Below are positions 45,480 through 56,216 of a stretch of 64,000 nt of DNA, piece after piece (position 1 is the first letter of the stretch; each line of letters begins with the position of its first letter). The position numbers and the translations under genes were made by a program. The DNA is taken from the NCBI GenBank assembly GCA_949152475.1, contig OX424568.1, positions 25,829,667-25,893,666 on the forward strand. The letters run 5' to 3'. The stretch comes from Terebella lapidaria. Its lineage: Eukaryota; Annelida; Polychaeta; Terebellida; Terebellidae. The notes beneath the pieces are model-generated. The model ran no database searches. It was given only the letters and a program-made list of their open reading frames with translations, and was not told where the DNA came from.

Positions 45480-46640
45480 ATGCTATTCTTCGGTGTGTTC
45501 GAGCAGTTTGACGAATGCTGGAGGAAAGCTAATGTAGTCCCACTGTGGATGTGATAAAGATATGGCGGCACTACCGTGATTTGCAAAGTGATGGAACATA
45601 TTCTGGTGAGCAACCTGATGGACCATTTTGACGAACACAATGTCCTAGTCGACTGCCAACACAGCTAAACGTCCATATGAGTCCCAACTCATCATTGCGA
45701 TTCACGACCTGACTTCCCCAAACGGGTGCAAACAAGTACATATGGCCATACTAGAATCAGCAAGACATATGATCGGGTCCTACACTCCAGACTGAAAAGC
45801 AGGACTGGACTATTATGGAATCAAAGACAAACATCTTCTATGGATTGGTTCATTTAAGGATCAGACAACCCAAAAGATCCACGTAGATGAAATCTGGCCT
45901 TTGAATGTCTAGTGTCTGATGTTTCTACTCTTCATAGATGACATCACAATGAATTTAACATCAACCACCAGGCTGCGTGCAGATATTTGTTTGATCTTTC
46001 ATGAACTCTCGTCAACTGAGAATCACATTCTGCTTCATAATGACATTGACAGACTGGTAGCCTGAATTCACAAAAGGCAAATGGATTTCAATACTGAAAA
46101 CTGTTACATTGTGAGAATTTCACTGGCCACAAAACCTATTGCTACTTACATGTATCAATATTCCATAGGTGGCAGGACAGTACAGGATGATAACCCACAA
46201 ACGACGGCGACTCGGGCACTATGCTTCCCTTGTAGAAACCTTATTCAATGTGACAAGTCATCCAAGCCAAAGGAAAAATTTCGCTCTCATCTGACCTCAT
46301 TTAATATTGCTGTGTGGTCCGGTGCCCACATCAGGCCAAGCTATAAAACCAGCTTGGAAAGATTCAGTGATCTGCGGCCAGCTTTCTAGCATACGAACCC
46401 TATGACAATCGTCATTCAGACATCATTACAGCTATTCCTAATGACCTCGGATGGATATCACTCATGGAGTGGAGAAGAAGAATGACGCTGACCCGTATCA
46501 GATGGAAATTGGATTGACCATCATCCTTCTAAGCTGTTCGCACAATCAGCAGTTCGCACAATATCAAACAACTGTCAACATGTACCAGTCATTTATTCCG
46601 GCACAACACCTGATTGAAATGGCCTTCGCCATCGTGTGAT
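45480..46640 (+). mobile_element. Decayed LINE ORF2 3' half (CR1/L2-like)
   Basis: Plus-strand pieces in order: QFDECWRKANVVPLW, ICKVMEHILVSNLMDHFDEH, ISKTYDRVLHSRLKS, RQMDFNTENCYI, SYKTSLERFSDLRPAF and YQSFIPAQHLIEMAF. They follow the order of LINE RT palm, thumb and C-terminal parts. Many stops and frame changes. It lies inside the 43.3-47.8 kb inverted-repeat bracket. Confidence 0.7.
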
Positions 46641-47429
46641 CAGCGCCCAATCCTTGGTCGTCTTCAAGACATGACTGGTGGCTATTCCACTGAAGTAGAT
46701 GAACGGCTTCAATCGAGCCTTGTTTTAGGTTACTTCGTGAACCACTTTTTGCAGAAATAGTATCGTGTATAGACTGAGCTGATGTTTTTTTATTATTTCA
46801 TTTTTTTACAGTCTGGCAAGATCTTGTCATTTGCTTTGTGTTGGTCTGTATCTATCAAACTTACGTAAACCTCACAGCACCCCAAATGGTATATTATGCT
46901 GGCCATACTGTGCAATTTTGTATCTTGATATCTGTTTGTGAATGCTTCACCATTGAAGTCCCATATGGGAGGACATCGCCTCAACTAACTTGGTTAACTA
47001 GGAACAGAAGAAACAAAGACTGCCTTTATTGCTGCCTGTTATTGTTCCAAACGGAGAAGTGATCAATGTCTGTTTACCGACATTTGTACTGAAGGTGAAG
47101 ATGGCAAACTCGAAGATCACATCAGCTGCAAAACTGAAGGTATTGCCCCATCACAAAATGCCTTTGCTCAGCATGTACACCATGCTCGAATGCAAGTTTT
47201 GTGGAAATCCGCTGTTCAACAACAGATGTGCTGTTCAAAGTTCCGTGGCTGTATTTTAAACCAAGATTGTTGCATCGAATATATACAACCTGTTCAGGAA
47301 GGCGATAATGATGACTGATCAAGTTATGATCTGTAAATGACCCACAATGTTGTCACATGTAACAGTTGATGAGATAAAATCATACAGCTTTTGTTGGGTC
47401 AGTACCATAGATTCACTAACCTAGTAGTG
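46641..47429. other. Unassigned DNA
   Basis: A plus-strand frame at 47030-47259 (CKFCGNPLFNNRC) has a Cys pair pattern, but no splice or family support. Confidence 0.25.
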
Positions 47430-47850
47430 AACACCACGATTGTTGATTAAAGTGGAAAATGCATATGACTTGAACAGAACCAAATTTTTTCAAGAATCGG
47501 GTTCGTCAATCTCGAAAACCGGATAAGCTGTAATATATACAAGTTTGGCAGTATTATATTTGGATTCCTTGACCATGAAAACCTAGTAAGAGACACCAAT
47601 TTTGTGCTTCTAAGTGGCATAGAAGCGGAGATATTGTCAAAGAAGTAAATTCAGCGGTATTCGGTGGCAGCCATTTTGTTTTTCGGCTCTGAAAAAAATT
47701 CCCCAAGGGTGCCAAGGTGGCACCCGGCTGATTCTGACTCAGGAATGCTCAGAGATGATGAATCAACAAAAAAAGTTCATAATGACGCCAAAACATGCTT
47801 CACAAGAAAATAGTCATTTGGCAACTGGACTAAGTCCCTGCAAAGCTGCA
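47430..47850 (-). repeat. Right arm of the 4.5-kb inverted-repeat pair
   Basis: Inverted match to 43290-43680; see that entry. Outer edges both carry a TTAGTCCAG phrase. Confidence 0.85.
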
Positions 47851-48149
47851 GAGACAGAATGTACGCATTACATGTGATTCTGATGAAAGATTGAAAAGTT
47901 ATAAGTATTAGATACTTTCATAAAAAGTTATAAGAATAAGATACTTCCATAATAGATGTGGAATCAATACACAACAATTGCAAAACACCAGAAGGTCTGT
48001 CCAGCAGTGGCAGCGGCAATGAAAAACGAAGACATTGTGACTCAGTCATTATTCCTTTCTGGACGGGTTCCACCAAAGCATCTCATTGCTAATTGATGGA
48101 GTTTTCCCTGTCATGACGCATCATGACACGAAATTTCGGAAATAGCAAG

Positions 48150-48320
48150 AAACGATCCACTTATTATTGCTCTGGGTTATTCGTGGATGTGGCGAAACAT
48201 GAGAAATATTTTGCGAAGGAAGTACTACACTTCGAGCAGGATGAGGGAAGTCACGAGACTTTTGCAGCACCTCAGAGAGCTTGACAACAGAGCAGATTCG
48301 AACCCGACTCTACTTGTTAT
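48150..48320 (+). pseudogene. Short recombinase-family gene fragment
   Basis: Frame LIIALGYSWMWRNMRNILRR then YTSSRMREVTRLLQHLRELD. The 'Y.S.kMReLaRLLl.lr' phrase is, from recall, the segment between zinc finger and core-binding domain in the CPFC gene family seen at 18.8 and 33.6 kb. Confidence 0.35.
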
Positions 48321-48350
48321 CCGGCCGACAAAAAGAAAAAGACATACCTC

Positions 48351-49133
48351 ATGTTAAACTTAAAGAACCAATGTCCTACCCACTATATCAGAAATACCAA
48401 TAGCTATGAATTTCGTCTGTATTTCATTATCATGGATATTGTTTATCATCGGCTTTATAAGCCAACACAGACTTCCGAATATATACCACCCAAACGGTCT
48501 TTTCTGAAGATAAAATTTGCCAATAAAGGTATCGATGCAATTAACATCAGTAATATATTACATCATAAGTCTGTTCAGTCCCAGGTACCATCATACTTCA
48601 CTGACACGGCCGCTCCATCTATATCCTACTCATATACCAAATCTGTTGCTTCCAAGATATTCAACTACAAACAAACATTGAATGATTTGGATATTGATGA
48701 TCTCTTACATAACCCACCCTCCTGCACTTGCATTAACTCTCCGTTCATACACGATCCAGTTGGGCATGTTATTTCAGGCGACCTCAATATAGTGGAGAAT
48801 GAATCATTGAAAGACATTTTGTCCAAAGGTCCCAAATATAGAGAGCCCACGTCGTTTTCATGGAGATACAATTTCAAGTTAATCATGGATGCAGTTGAGG
48901 AGCATGCCATAAAATGGACAAAGCGAGAAAAGGCAGAAACTGATTCTTTGTCAGAATGGGTCAAACAGATTAGGTCATTGGTCTACAAACGCATTAATGT
49001 TTTGTCAAAGTCAGTTAGTACTAAATATAGCTCTGTCTTCAATGATCCCGTGATTACTAATAGTTTGTTGAAACTTCAAGAAAGGTTCGTCATTGTCCCT
49101 GCAGATAAAGCTTCTAATAATGTTGTAACATAG
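48351..49133 (+). mobile_element. Penelope-type element, N-terminal half
   Basis: 260-residue frame: SYSYTKSVASKIFNYKQTLN, PPSCTCINSPFIHDPVGHVI, VENESLKDILSKGPKYREPT, and the terminal VIVPADKASNNVV just ahead of where RT motif 1 would begin. This half is missing from the other copies in the window. It ends abruptly at 49130 and is followed by unrelated DNA, so the catalytic half is absent. No GIY-YIG motif seen in or before it. Confidence 0.6.
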
Positions 49134-49938
49134 AGTTTGAGTGAAGGCGAGGCCTGACTGACCTGTCAGCACCTCCATTTCAGTCTCACCCCAGTCACGT
49201 CATTGACTTATAGGGCCTGCAAGTCTTATTTCTTTCACATGTTGTAAAGATGTATTTAGGTCGTATTTGCATCAAGTTTGATTTATTCAAGGCTGTAGTA
49301 GTCATGTGTAGTTAAATTAGGAACTGGAAGTGGAACTCGACAACTCTCGCAAACGAGTCGAGTCACAGCAACGAAAGTAAGATATTTATTTTCAGTAATC
49401 ACTAATTGGCCGTAAAAAATACAAAAATACTAGGGAAAATTAGTATCTAATGATATATAATATAATAATGAATATGAAAATTAACCCTCGTGTTGCAACT
49501 TGGGTCCTTTTGCACCCGGAATCAGTTTTGTTCTGTTCTAAGTCATTTATTTATTATCCATCAAGGCCGAAACCTACTTGTATGCCTCAAGCTATCCCGA
49601 CTACATAATTCGTGAAAGAAAATAGTTGTGCAGCACACAAAGACAAATAGTTTGAAAAGCAAAATAAAATACGTTGAGTGCAACCCGGGCCTCTGAGGCC
49701 CAGGTGTCTGTTTTGTTGTGTTTCAGCAGTTCAGCAAATAACATTTAGCAAATAACAGTCTATCCAATCATGCAATTTTTTTTATAGCATCAGATACCTG
49801 AGATTCAGTGTACTAATAGTTATTGATGCTTTGGAAATCAACTGTAGTCCGTTCATCAAGTAATATATGTTTGGTATTTGCAGGATACATAGCGAACGCA
49901 GGGCAACATGCCTAATTTTTTATTTGTAATGTTTCCAG
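49134..49938. other. Non-coding DNA, probable intron
   Basis: Contains a small CTCGACAACTCTCGCAAACGAGTCGAG hairpin-like stretch near 49336-49362 and CAACCCGGGCCTCTGAGGCC at 49681. Ends at the acceptor of the next exon. Confidence 0.35.
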
Positions 49939-50129
49939 TTCCCACGACGATTGCGTCCATGGCACCTGCGGGAGTAGCTACACATTCGACCAACTTGATA
50001 CCTTTGAGAGTGTCACATGGTTCACAACTGACCAATCAGCAACATAGGGGCGGGGCCGCTCAACCCAATAACTCCTCTCCCCGACCCAGTTTACTCGGGA
50101 AACGGACGCACGAAGGCGTCAATGGGTGA
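49939..50129 (+). CDS. Terminal exon of an unknown host gene
   Basis: Acceptor TGTTTCCAG at 49938, then an open frame PTTIASMAPAGVATHSTNLI, HGSQLTNQQHRGGAAQPNNS, PRPSLLGKRTHEGVNG and a TGA at 50127-50129. Pro/Gln/Asn-rich, GC-richer than its surroundings and with normal codon use, so probably a genuine C-terminal exon. Product unknown. The Transib-like element sits 13 bp past the stop, in the presumed 3' UTR. Confidence 0.45.
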
Positions 50130-50142
50130 GGGTCACTTGTTT

Positions 50143-51850
50143 CACAGTGCTTACACAGATTAAGGTACCGCGCGGTACCTTAATCAAAGATGGCGGAAGG
50201 TAAGTTATGCTTCGACCTTTCATCGGCGATTTCTAGCATATACATGAGAAGTGCGTGTATATTTTTGTGGTTTCTGAGAGGGAGTTACAACATATACACT
50301 GTGGATAAGTTACAAGAGATGTTCTAGTGGCATTCGCGAGTAATTTGAGGCAGAAGAAATCGGCTTGATTACGGTAGCACGCAGAGCTGAGCGGCCAGTG
50401 ATTACGGTACCACGCGTAAAAGATTGTGGTACCACATCAGAAAAATGTGTGTACTTTCGAACATGAATGCATCTTGGTGGAATATTAATAGAGTAAGGAG
50501 AGCATATATTTTCCGTTTTCAGCACATTGGAAAAACACTACCTGAATTATAATATACACTGTTATTATATTGAAGCCGGGATTCAATCAATTTTTGGGAA
50601 TCTGCTGATATTGGCTAGGGGATTCTTGTAAGGCAACGTTTCTTGCATGAACGCCTATATCCAACCATACTGACCTCCCCCCCCCCTCCCTTAAACACGC
50701 TCAACATTTATCATATCGTAGCTGACTGTGTGATTGTTTACGTTTGCGATTTACATTATATTCAAAGTAATACTTGTTTTCTAATTCCTGTCATACATGT
50801 GTATGAATTACCCAATTTTATTCCATATTCTGCCTTGTACCAATCTCTAGCCCAGAATGCCGACGGTGATGTGTTAGTTAATGTGTTCATCACGTTTTGT
50901 TCCATCACAGATATGTTGTGAATAAATAAGATTTTGTTATTTACAGCCCAGTTATGAATAGATAAGTTTTTGTTATCTGTTTTTATTTTCCCCTAAACAT
51001 CCGGTGAACCAAGGACCAGAAATCAAATGTCACATCACTGTATCTGATGCTATACAAAGTCTCAGCCGACAAGAAAGTTCTTATATCCAATAAGATATGT
51101 AGAGAAATGTTTTGGGTATCTCCTGCAGTATTGAAAGGAAGTCATTCCCCCGTCCCGTTTTTTGTACAACAAGATAGGCACGCTTGAACACCGAAGTGAA
51201 GCTCTCGTCATATACCCGGTCATAATAATGAGATATTCTGATGATATTTCATCATTTTCCAAACATTCGGGTCCACTCTGGGATGCCAAACGTTTGAATC
51301 TAATACACCTGTCATTGACATCTATCAAGCATTTGTGGCCCTGTATAAGTCGATCAATTATAATATACTTGATCAATTATATACTGTACTATCAAACTGT
51401 ACAGACTTTCATAGTAGTTCTCCTGTTTGGTCACACAGAATACGCCACCGAACGCTGAATTCTTGGTCTTGATGCTGATACAGTCTGTATGACTGTGTGT
51501 CACAAAAATAACACCTCTGTATCGAAAAAAAACATTAAATGGGTAAATTGTATAGTTGTGGTACCGTAATCATCGATGCAGGGTCTGTTCGTGGTACCGT
51601 AATCCACCTCACGCGGTACCGTAATCAAGCCGATTCCTTCTCCCTCAAATTACTCGCGACTGCCACTCTAACATCTCTTGTAACTTATCCACAGTGTATA
51701 TGTTGTAACACCCTATCAGAAACCACGAAAATAAACACGCAGTTCTCATGTATATGGTAGAAATCGCCGATAAAAGGTCGAAGCATAACCTACTTTCCGC
51801 CATCTTTGATTAAGGTACCGCGCGGTACCTTAATCTGTGTAAGCACTGTG
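50143..51850. mobile_element. Transib/RAG-type TIR element, non-autonomous
   Basis: Both ends start CACAGTGCTTACACAGATTA in inverted orientation, and similarity runs for about 290 bp (50143-50440 against 51555-51850). TGTTT flanks both sides (50138-50142, 51851-51855): an exact 5-bp target duplication. Family knowledge: Transib and ProtoRAG transposons make 5-bp duplications and their TIRs start with a CACWRTG-type heptamer, close to the RAG signal CACAGTG. No 12- or 23-bp-spaced A-rich nonamer is visible. The TIRs hold a motif GATTA(A/C)GGTACC several times and a YY1-like AAGATGGCGG. The 1.1-kb middle has no credible protein. Confidence 0.7.
50157..50184. repeat. Perfect palindrome in the left TIR (partner in right TIR)
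   Basis: GATTAAGGTACCGC and its reverse complement meet head to head; the same palindrome occurs near 51810-51836 in the right TIR. It could extrude as a hairpin or bind a dimer. Confidence 0.9.
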
Positions 51851-51855
51851 TGTTT

Positions 51856-52192
51856 GGCATCAAACGGCTGAGTGAAAATCTTTGCCATGTTGCTCATGAT
51901 TTACACCTCCAGTTCAATTTGGGTCCTTTGGGTCCTTTCAAATCTGAAACTCAGACTTTGTTTGAACATTTTTCATTACATTTTTCTTCATTCTACTTGC
52001 AGGGATTATTTGATGATCGTGAAGAGGAACCTAATGACCAGCTTGAATGCTGCTGACTCTTCCACAAACAGCTCCAAAGGAGAAACAGGGCTACACCAGT
52101 CAGCCACTGCTTCCCCCAAACCTCCACTTGCTTGGTCAGTACATGTATCACTCATCAGAGAGAAAACTGCAGAATGTCTGGAGAAAAGCTTT
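51856..52192 (+). other. Possible exon at 52003, product unknown
   Basis: A good acceptor (TCTACTTGCAG) at 52002 is followed by a frame with NLMTSLNAADSSTNSSKGET and TASPKPPLAWS, open to 52195. No donor is decisive and no family is recognised. Confidence 0.3.
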
Positions 52193-53335
52193 TAACTAGA
52201 CATCCCCATTCAAAATCGGGATGCCTTATGCTTTTGTCTGCTTTTTTTGGTGTGTTGCGTGCCACCAACTCACCTGTTTGATTGGCGTGTCCGTCCGCCC
52301 ACAACAATTGCTCATGAACGTGATAACTGACAAAGTTTTCGATCGATGACCCCCAAAATCATACCAAACATGCTCCCAGACATAATCTCAGACGAGTTCG
52401 ATGATGGTAACCTGGCCAATTTTTCAACGTCATATCGTGGCTCCATTGGTCGTAACATGCAAAAGTTTAATTTTGGGTTGTGAGTACGATAACTGACAAA
52501 GTTTCAACTAATAAGCCCGAAAATCATTCCATAAAAACATATATCTAGACGTAATCTCGGACAAGTACGAAGATGGGTAACCTTGGCCAATTTTTCAAAG
52601 TCATGCCTGGGATGTGCCTTGAGGAGATCCAAATGTCCGCTGATTCGCTTTCCGGATGACAACTCACTAATGCCTACATGTACACCCATCTTCCCAAAAT
52701 TTTCAGAGCTCATCCAAATTACTTCGATACAGCCACCTATTGTTTTTTTTTTATAAGATCCGATTTCCAAGATGGCTGTCAGTGACCATTTTGAACTAAA
52801 AATCGGTTGTTTTCACCATTTCCGGATGATAATTCACGAACACACCAACCCATTTTCACGAGACTACTGGAGCTCGTCCAAAATACTTTGATACAGCCCC
52901 CCTATTTCATGGATATCCAATTTCCAAGATTTGAACCAAAAATTTGTCACTTTCACCATTTCCGGGTGATGACTCATGAACACCCCAACCAAGCTTCACA
53001 AAACTATCAGAGCTCGTCCAAAGTACTTTGATACAGCCCCCTATTGTTTCTCATGGAAATCCGATTTCCAAGATGAGTGCCAGTGGCCATTTTGAACAAA
53101 AAGTCGGTCGTTTTCACCATTTCTGGATGATAACCTCACGAGTGCCTTGACTGATCTTTTTTAAACCTTCAGGCCTCTTCCAAAACGCTCAGGTACAGCC
53201 CCCATATTGTTATTCATCGAAATCCCGATTTCCAAGATGACTGCCAACAGGTATTTTCGAAAAGAAAATGGGAGATTTCTGTCAACCGTTTTTCTGGTCG
53301 AGTTCCACAATTAGAAAATGAAGCATAATTAATGG
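52193..53335 (+). repeat. Tandem-subrepeat element, copy with different subunits
   Basis: Starts AACTAGACATCCCCATTC with a GGGATGCCTTA box, the same kind of head as 5262 and 10262. Inside are four diverged subunits starting near 52654, 52822, 52963 and 53123 (141-168 bp), each with TTTCACCATTTCCGGATGAT, GCTCGTCCAAA(A/G)TACTTTG and ATCCGATTTCCAAGATG. Ends near GGGATGCCACAAAGCCGAGA. Non-coding. Confidence 0.6.
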
Positions 53336-53856
53336 GATGCCACAAAGCCGAGAGGCTTTAATGTTCAGTTGTATGCGGATTGTTTGAATAATGAAAAGAG
53401 GAAGTCAGTCGTAAAACAACAATTTACAAATGGAATCTCGACAAAATTCTGGCTGTGAACGTGTCCATGACACGGTGTGGAAATTTGTGTATGCATGATA
53501 TGTAAATTATGTATTAAACCATGATAAATTTGTACTGACATTACCACCCACAGCAACGAAGGGCGAGAGAGCAGGCGATTCTCGACAGACACCACCTTGC
53601 CATCCACAGAGTCCAGGGCGCCATCAGAGATCAAGGTCAAAAAGCTAGGTTCACAGGTCCTAAGTAGCTGGGTATCACCAAACTAAGCTCATACATGTAG
53701 CAAGGACAATCTTCCTCACCCAGTCACTCTGCATGATGGAATTTAGGCATTGGAATGGGAACGGGGGAGACATATTGACATTTCCAAACTACATAATGAG
53801 CAGTGTTTAAAAATTATCATGAATGGGCCTTTTTGGAACTCCGGGACATACAATAC
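53336..53856. other. Spacer, nothing recognised
   Basis: No supported feature. Confidence 0.4.
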
Positions 53857-53996
53857 TTGTAGCGACTTTGTCTCCCATCACAGTCCTCATCCGGTTCCCA
53901 CAACTCATCGTCAGGGTCGAATCCAGCCTCACTCACGTCGTCAGACTTGTCGGACTCGCTGTGAGCCACCTGCTCCATCGGTGCTTCTCTTGTTTT
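53857..53996 (-). CDS. Acidic exon of an unknown minus-strand gene (second example)
   Basis: Acceptor TTTACTCCAG and donor ACAA/GTATTG bound a 140-bp exon reading AHSESDKSDDVSEAGFDPDD and ELWEPDEDCDGRQSRYK. It resembles the exon at 24508-24645 in composition (SD...DP...D) and splice layout, so both may come from one dispersed gene family. No further exons identified. Confidence 0.4.
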
Positions 53997-54412
53997 CTGG
54001 AGTAAACAATGAATAATATTAATATTATTCACACAAGGAATACAAGTGCACAAGTACATGTATGTACTGATAACAATATACAATTAAAATGTAGCACATC
54101 TATATACAGTTTTCCCCCTCATATAAAACTCCTCTCAATAAAGACTTCCCCCTCTATTTATAAAGACATTATTTGAATCACTTCAACGTGTACAGTAAAT
54201 GATTTTGTGGCTAAAGGGTAGTCCTTAAGGGTTCTAGGGGGATTACTGTATGAGCAGGAATTTCAAGGTAGCACACAATGACAAAAGCAATCACTGAACA
54301 CACCACTGTTAGCAACTCCAATGGCGGGAGGTTGACAAGGTTTGCCTGACAACTCCTTGTTGCAAGGTTGTTGTTCTGGACAGGTGGGGTAGTTTGGACA
54401 CCTGAGGGATGA
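53997..54412. other. Spacer, nothing recognised
   Basis: No supported feature. Confidence 0.4.
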
Positions 54413-54720
54413 ATGTGAGTATCAATCTATTACCACCAATAGTCAGATTTTGATGATACCAAAAACAAACGTAAAATAGAACATTTTGGAATGAAAACAA
54501 AGCCCGACCAAATAGTTTATCCAAAGACACACTGGCGTCATCAGGGGCAGACAGTGTGTTAAATGTAGTTGTTTCTACTGTACACCTGATGGAATTAGTA
54601 TACAACTGCGCAACAACCTATGAAAATAATTTAGAAATCTGAAGCAAACCCCATGGAATAGATATATGAAAAGTACATAAGTACCTAATCACAAGCCCGA
54701 AGGCTACTGAGTTGATGGTA
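54413..54720 (-). repeat. Dispersed repeat family A, full-length minus copy
   Basis: On the minus strand it runs from CATCAACTCAGTAGCCTTCG to TGGTGGTAATAGATTGATAC. Most complete copy along with 23225-23530. Confidence 0.88.
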
Positions 54721-56216
54721 TCCTCGGGGACAGATTTAACGTCCGCCACATCACGCTATGTTCGGCTGTCCCAGAACATCTAACAAGCCATTGGACACTG
54801 CACCTCATCCAGGTGCATCCGAACACCTATCACACACACCACAAAGTGAAATCCAACAAGAAATTTCATTATAAGAACCATTTTGGGGGTTGACTTTGTG
54901 TTGCTTTGAAATGACCAATCATGTTTGTCAACATTCATATTGAACCTAATGGCATGAATTAGTCTTTTAAACTGTAATCAGTGAAGCGTGATGAACAAAA
55001 CATAGTCTAGAATAATGAAAAATAGGCCACACAAATGTATAAATAACCCTGGATAATATTATGTTTTGGATCTTCATTGAAATTATTTAAACATAATATT
55101 TGAGTCTTACAGTTTTTGACCAGTTTATAAATAAACACACGGTAATGAGATCAAATTTGAGTGAAAAAATACACACCTCATTGCTATTTAGCATTGAACT
55201 GTAGGCATGGCGTGCAACTGTGTGTATTTCATAAGATACATATTATTATTTGCGTGTGCTACGAAGCTTCTGAAAACACCTGTATTGTTTTTACATGCAT
55301 GTGATTCCCTTCCGCAAAGGAAACATAAAGGCTTTAGAGAAAAGTGACAGATTAGTTGAGGCCAAGAGAGTGGTTGCCTGCAGCTTCTCAAGCATGGAAG
55401 ATGCAATTTTCTTCTCAGGCTATGTCCGTGCAGCAATGAAGAAAAAAGTAACTTTATATCTGTTGTCTTGAACAAGACTTGTTCAGAATTTATTTCTTCA
55501 ATTTGTTTGTTCTGTTTTGATAGTTAACTTCGTCTCCAAATTTCAGTACCTGAAAGACTCACACTTATTGAGAATGTTTTTCCATTTTATTTATTATTTA
55601 GTTGAATCTGATTCTGATAATTTTTCCATTCATTTATTGTTTGCATTTATATGCAAATATCGGATGTGATAAATTGATGGCATCCTGGCTCTTTGCGAGT
55701 TTTTATCAGATATGCATACCAGTGTTGAGGTAATAAACCAAGTTAGGCCTATATATATTGTCTACAGGATGGCTGCAATGACAATATCAGTATACAACAT
55801 TTGCTGTTTGCATTTATATGCAAATATCGGATGTGATAAATTGATGGCATCCTGGCTCTTAGCGAGTTTTTATCAGATTTTCGAAAGTTAGCAGTTCTGA
55901 CAATATGCAGTTATATAATATATAAACATTCCCTGACATCTGCCACTGCCATTTAAAACGTCATGTAAAATTGCTCCCTAGTGAAATATTGCAATGTTTG
56001 GAACAAGAATATAACCCGCCAGTGTCGGAAAATAGTTTGCTAATAGATCTAACAAGCAAATAGTGAAATACAATGCATCAAAATTGAAACATAATAAACC
56101 GAGAATGAAGTGAGAAGCTTTATGTATATAGTTTGACAGCTGAATTTATGTATCCAGTTTTAGAGCTGTTGAATTAAATTGTGATTTGTGCCCAAATTTT
56201 GTGAGAATAGTGTGAA
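54721..56216. other. AT-rich DNA with a 72-bp direct repeat
   Basis: TTTGCATTTATATGCAAATA ... GCGAGTTTTTATCAGAT occurs at 55640-55711 and 55806-55878, almost identical. On the minus strand 55188-55475 a frame with LKPLCFLCGRESHACKNN shows a CxxC pair, but support is too thin for a gene call. Confidence 0.5.

Noticed and set aside
48290-48312. tRNA B-box-like GGTTCGAATC on the minus strand
   Set aside because: No A box or cloverleaf around it; it falls in a coding remnant.
50150-50190. A full RAG recombination signal in the Transib-like TIR
   Set aside because: The heptamer is exact, but no ACAAAAACC-like nonamer lies 12 or 23 bp behind it.
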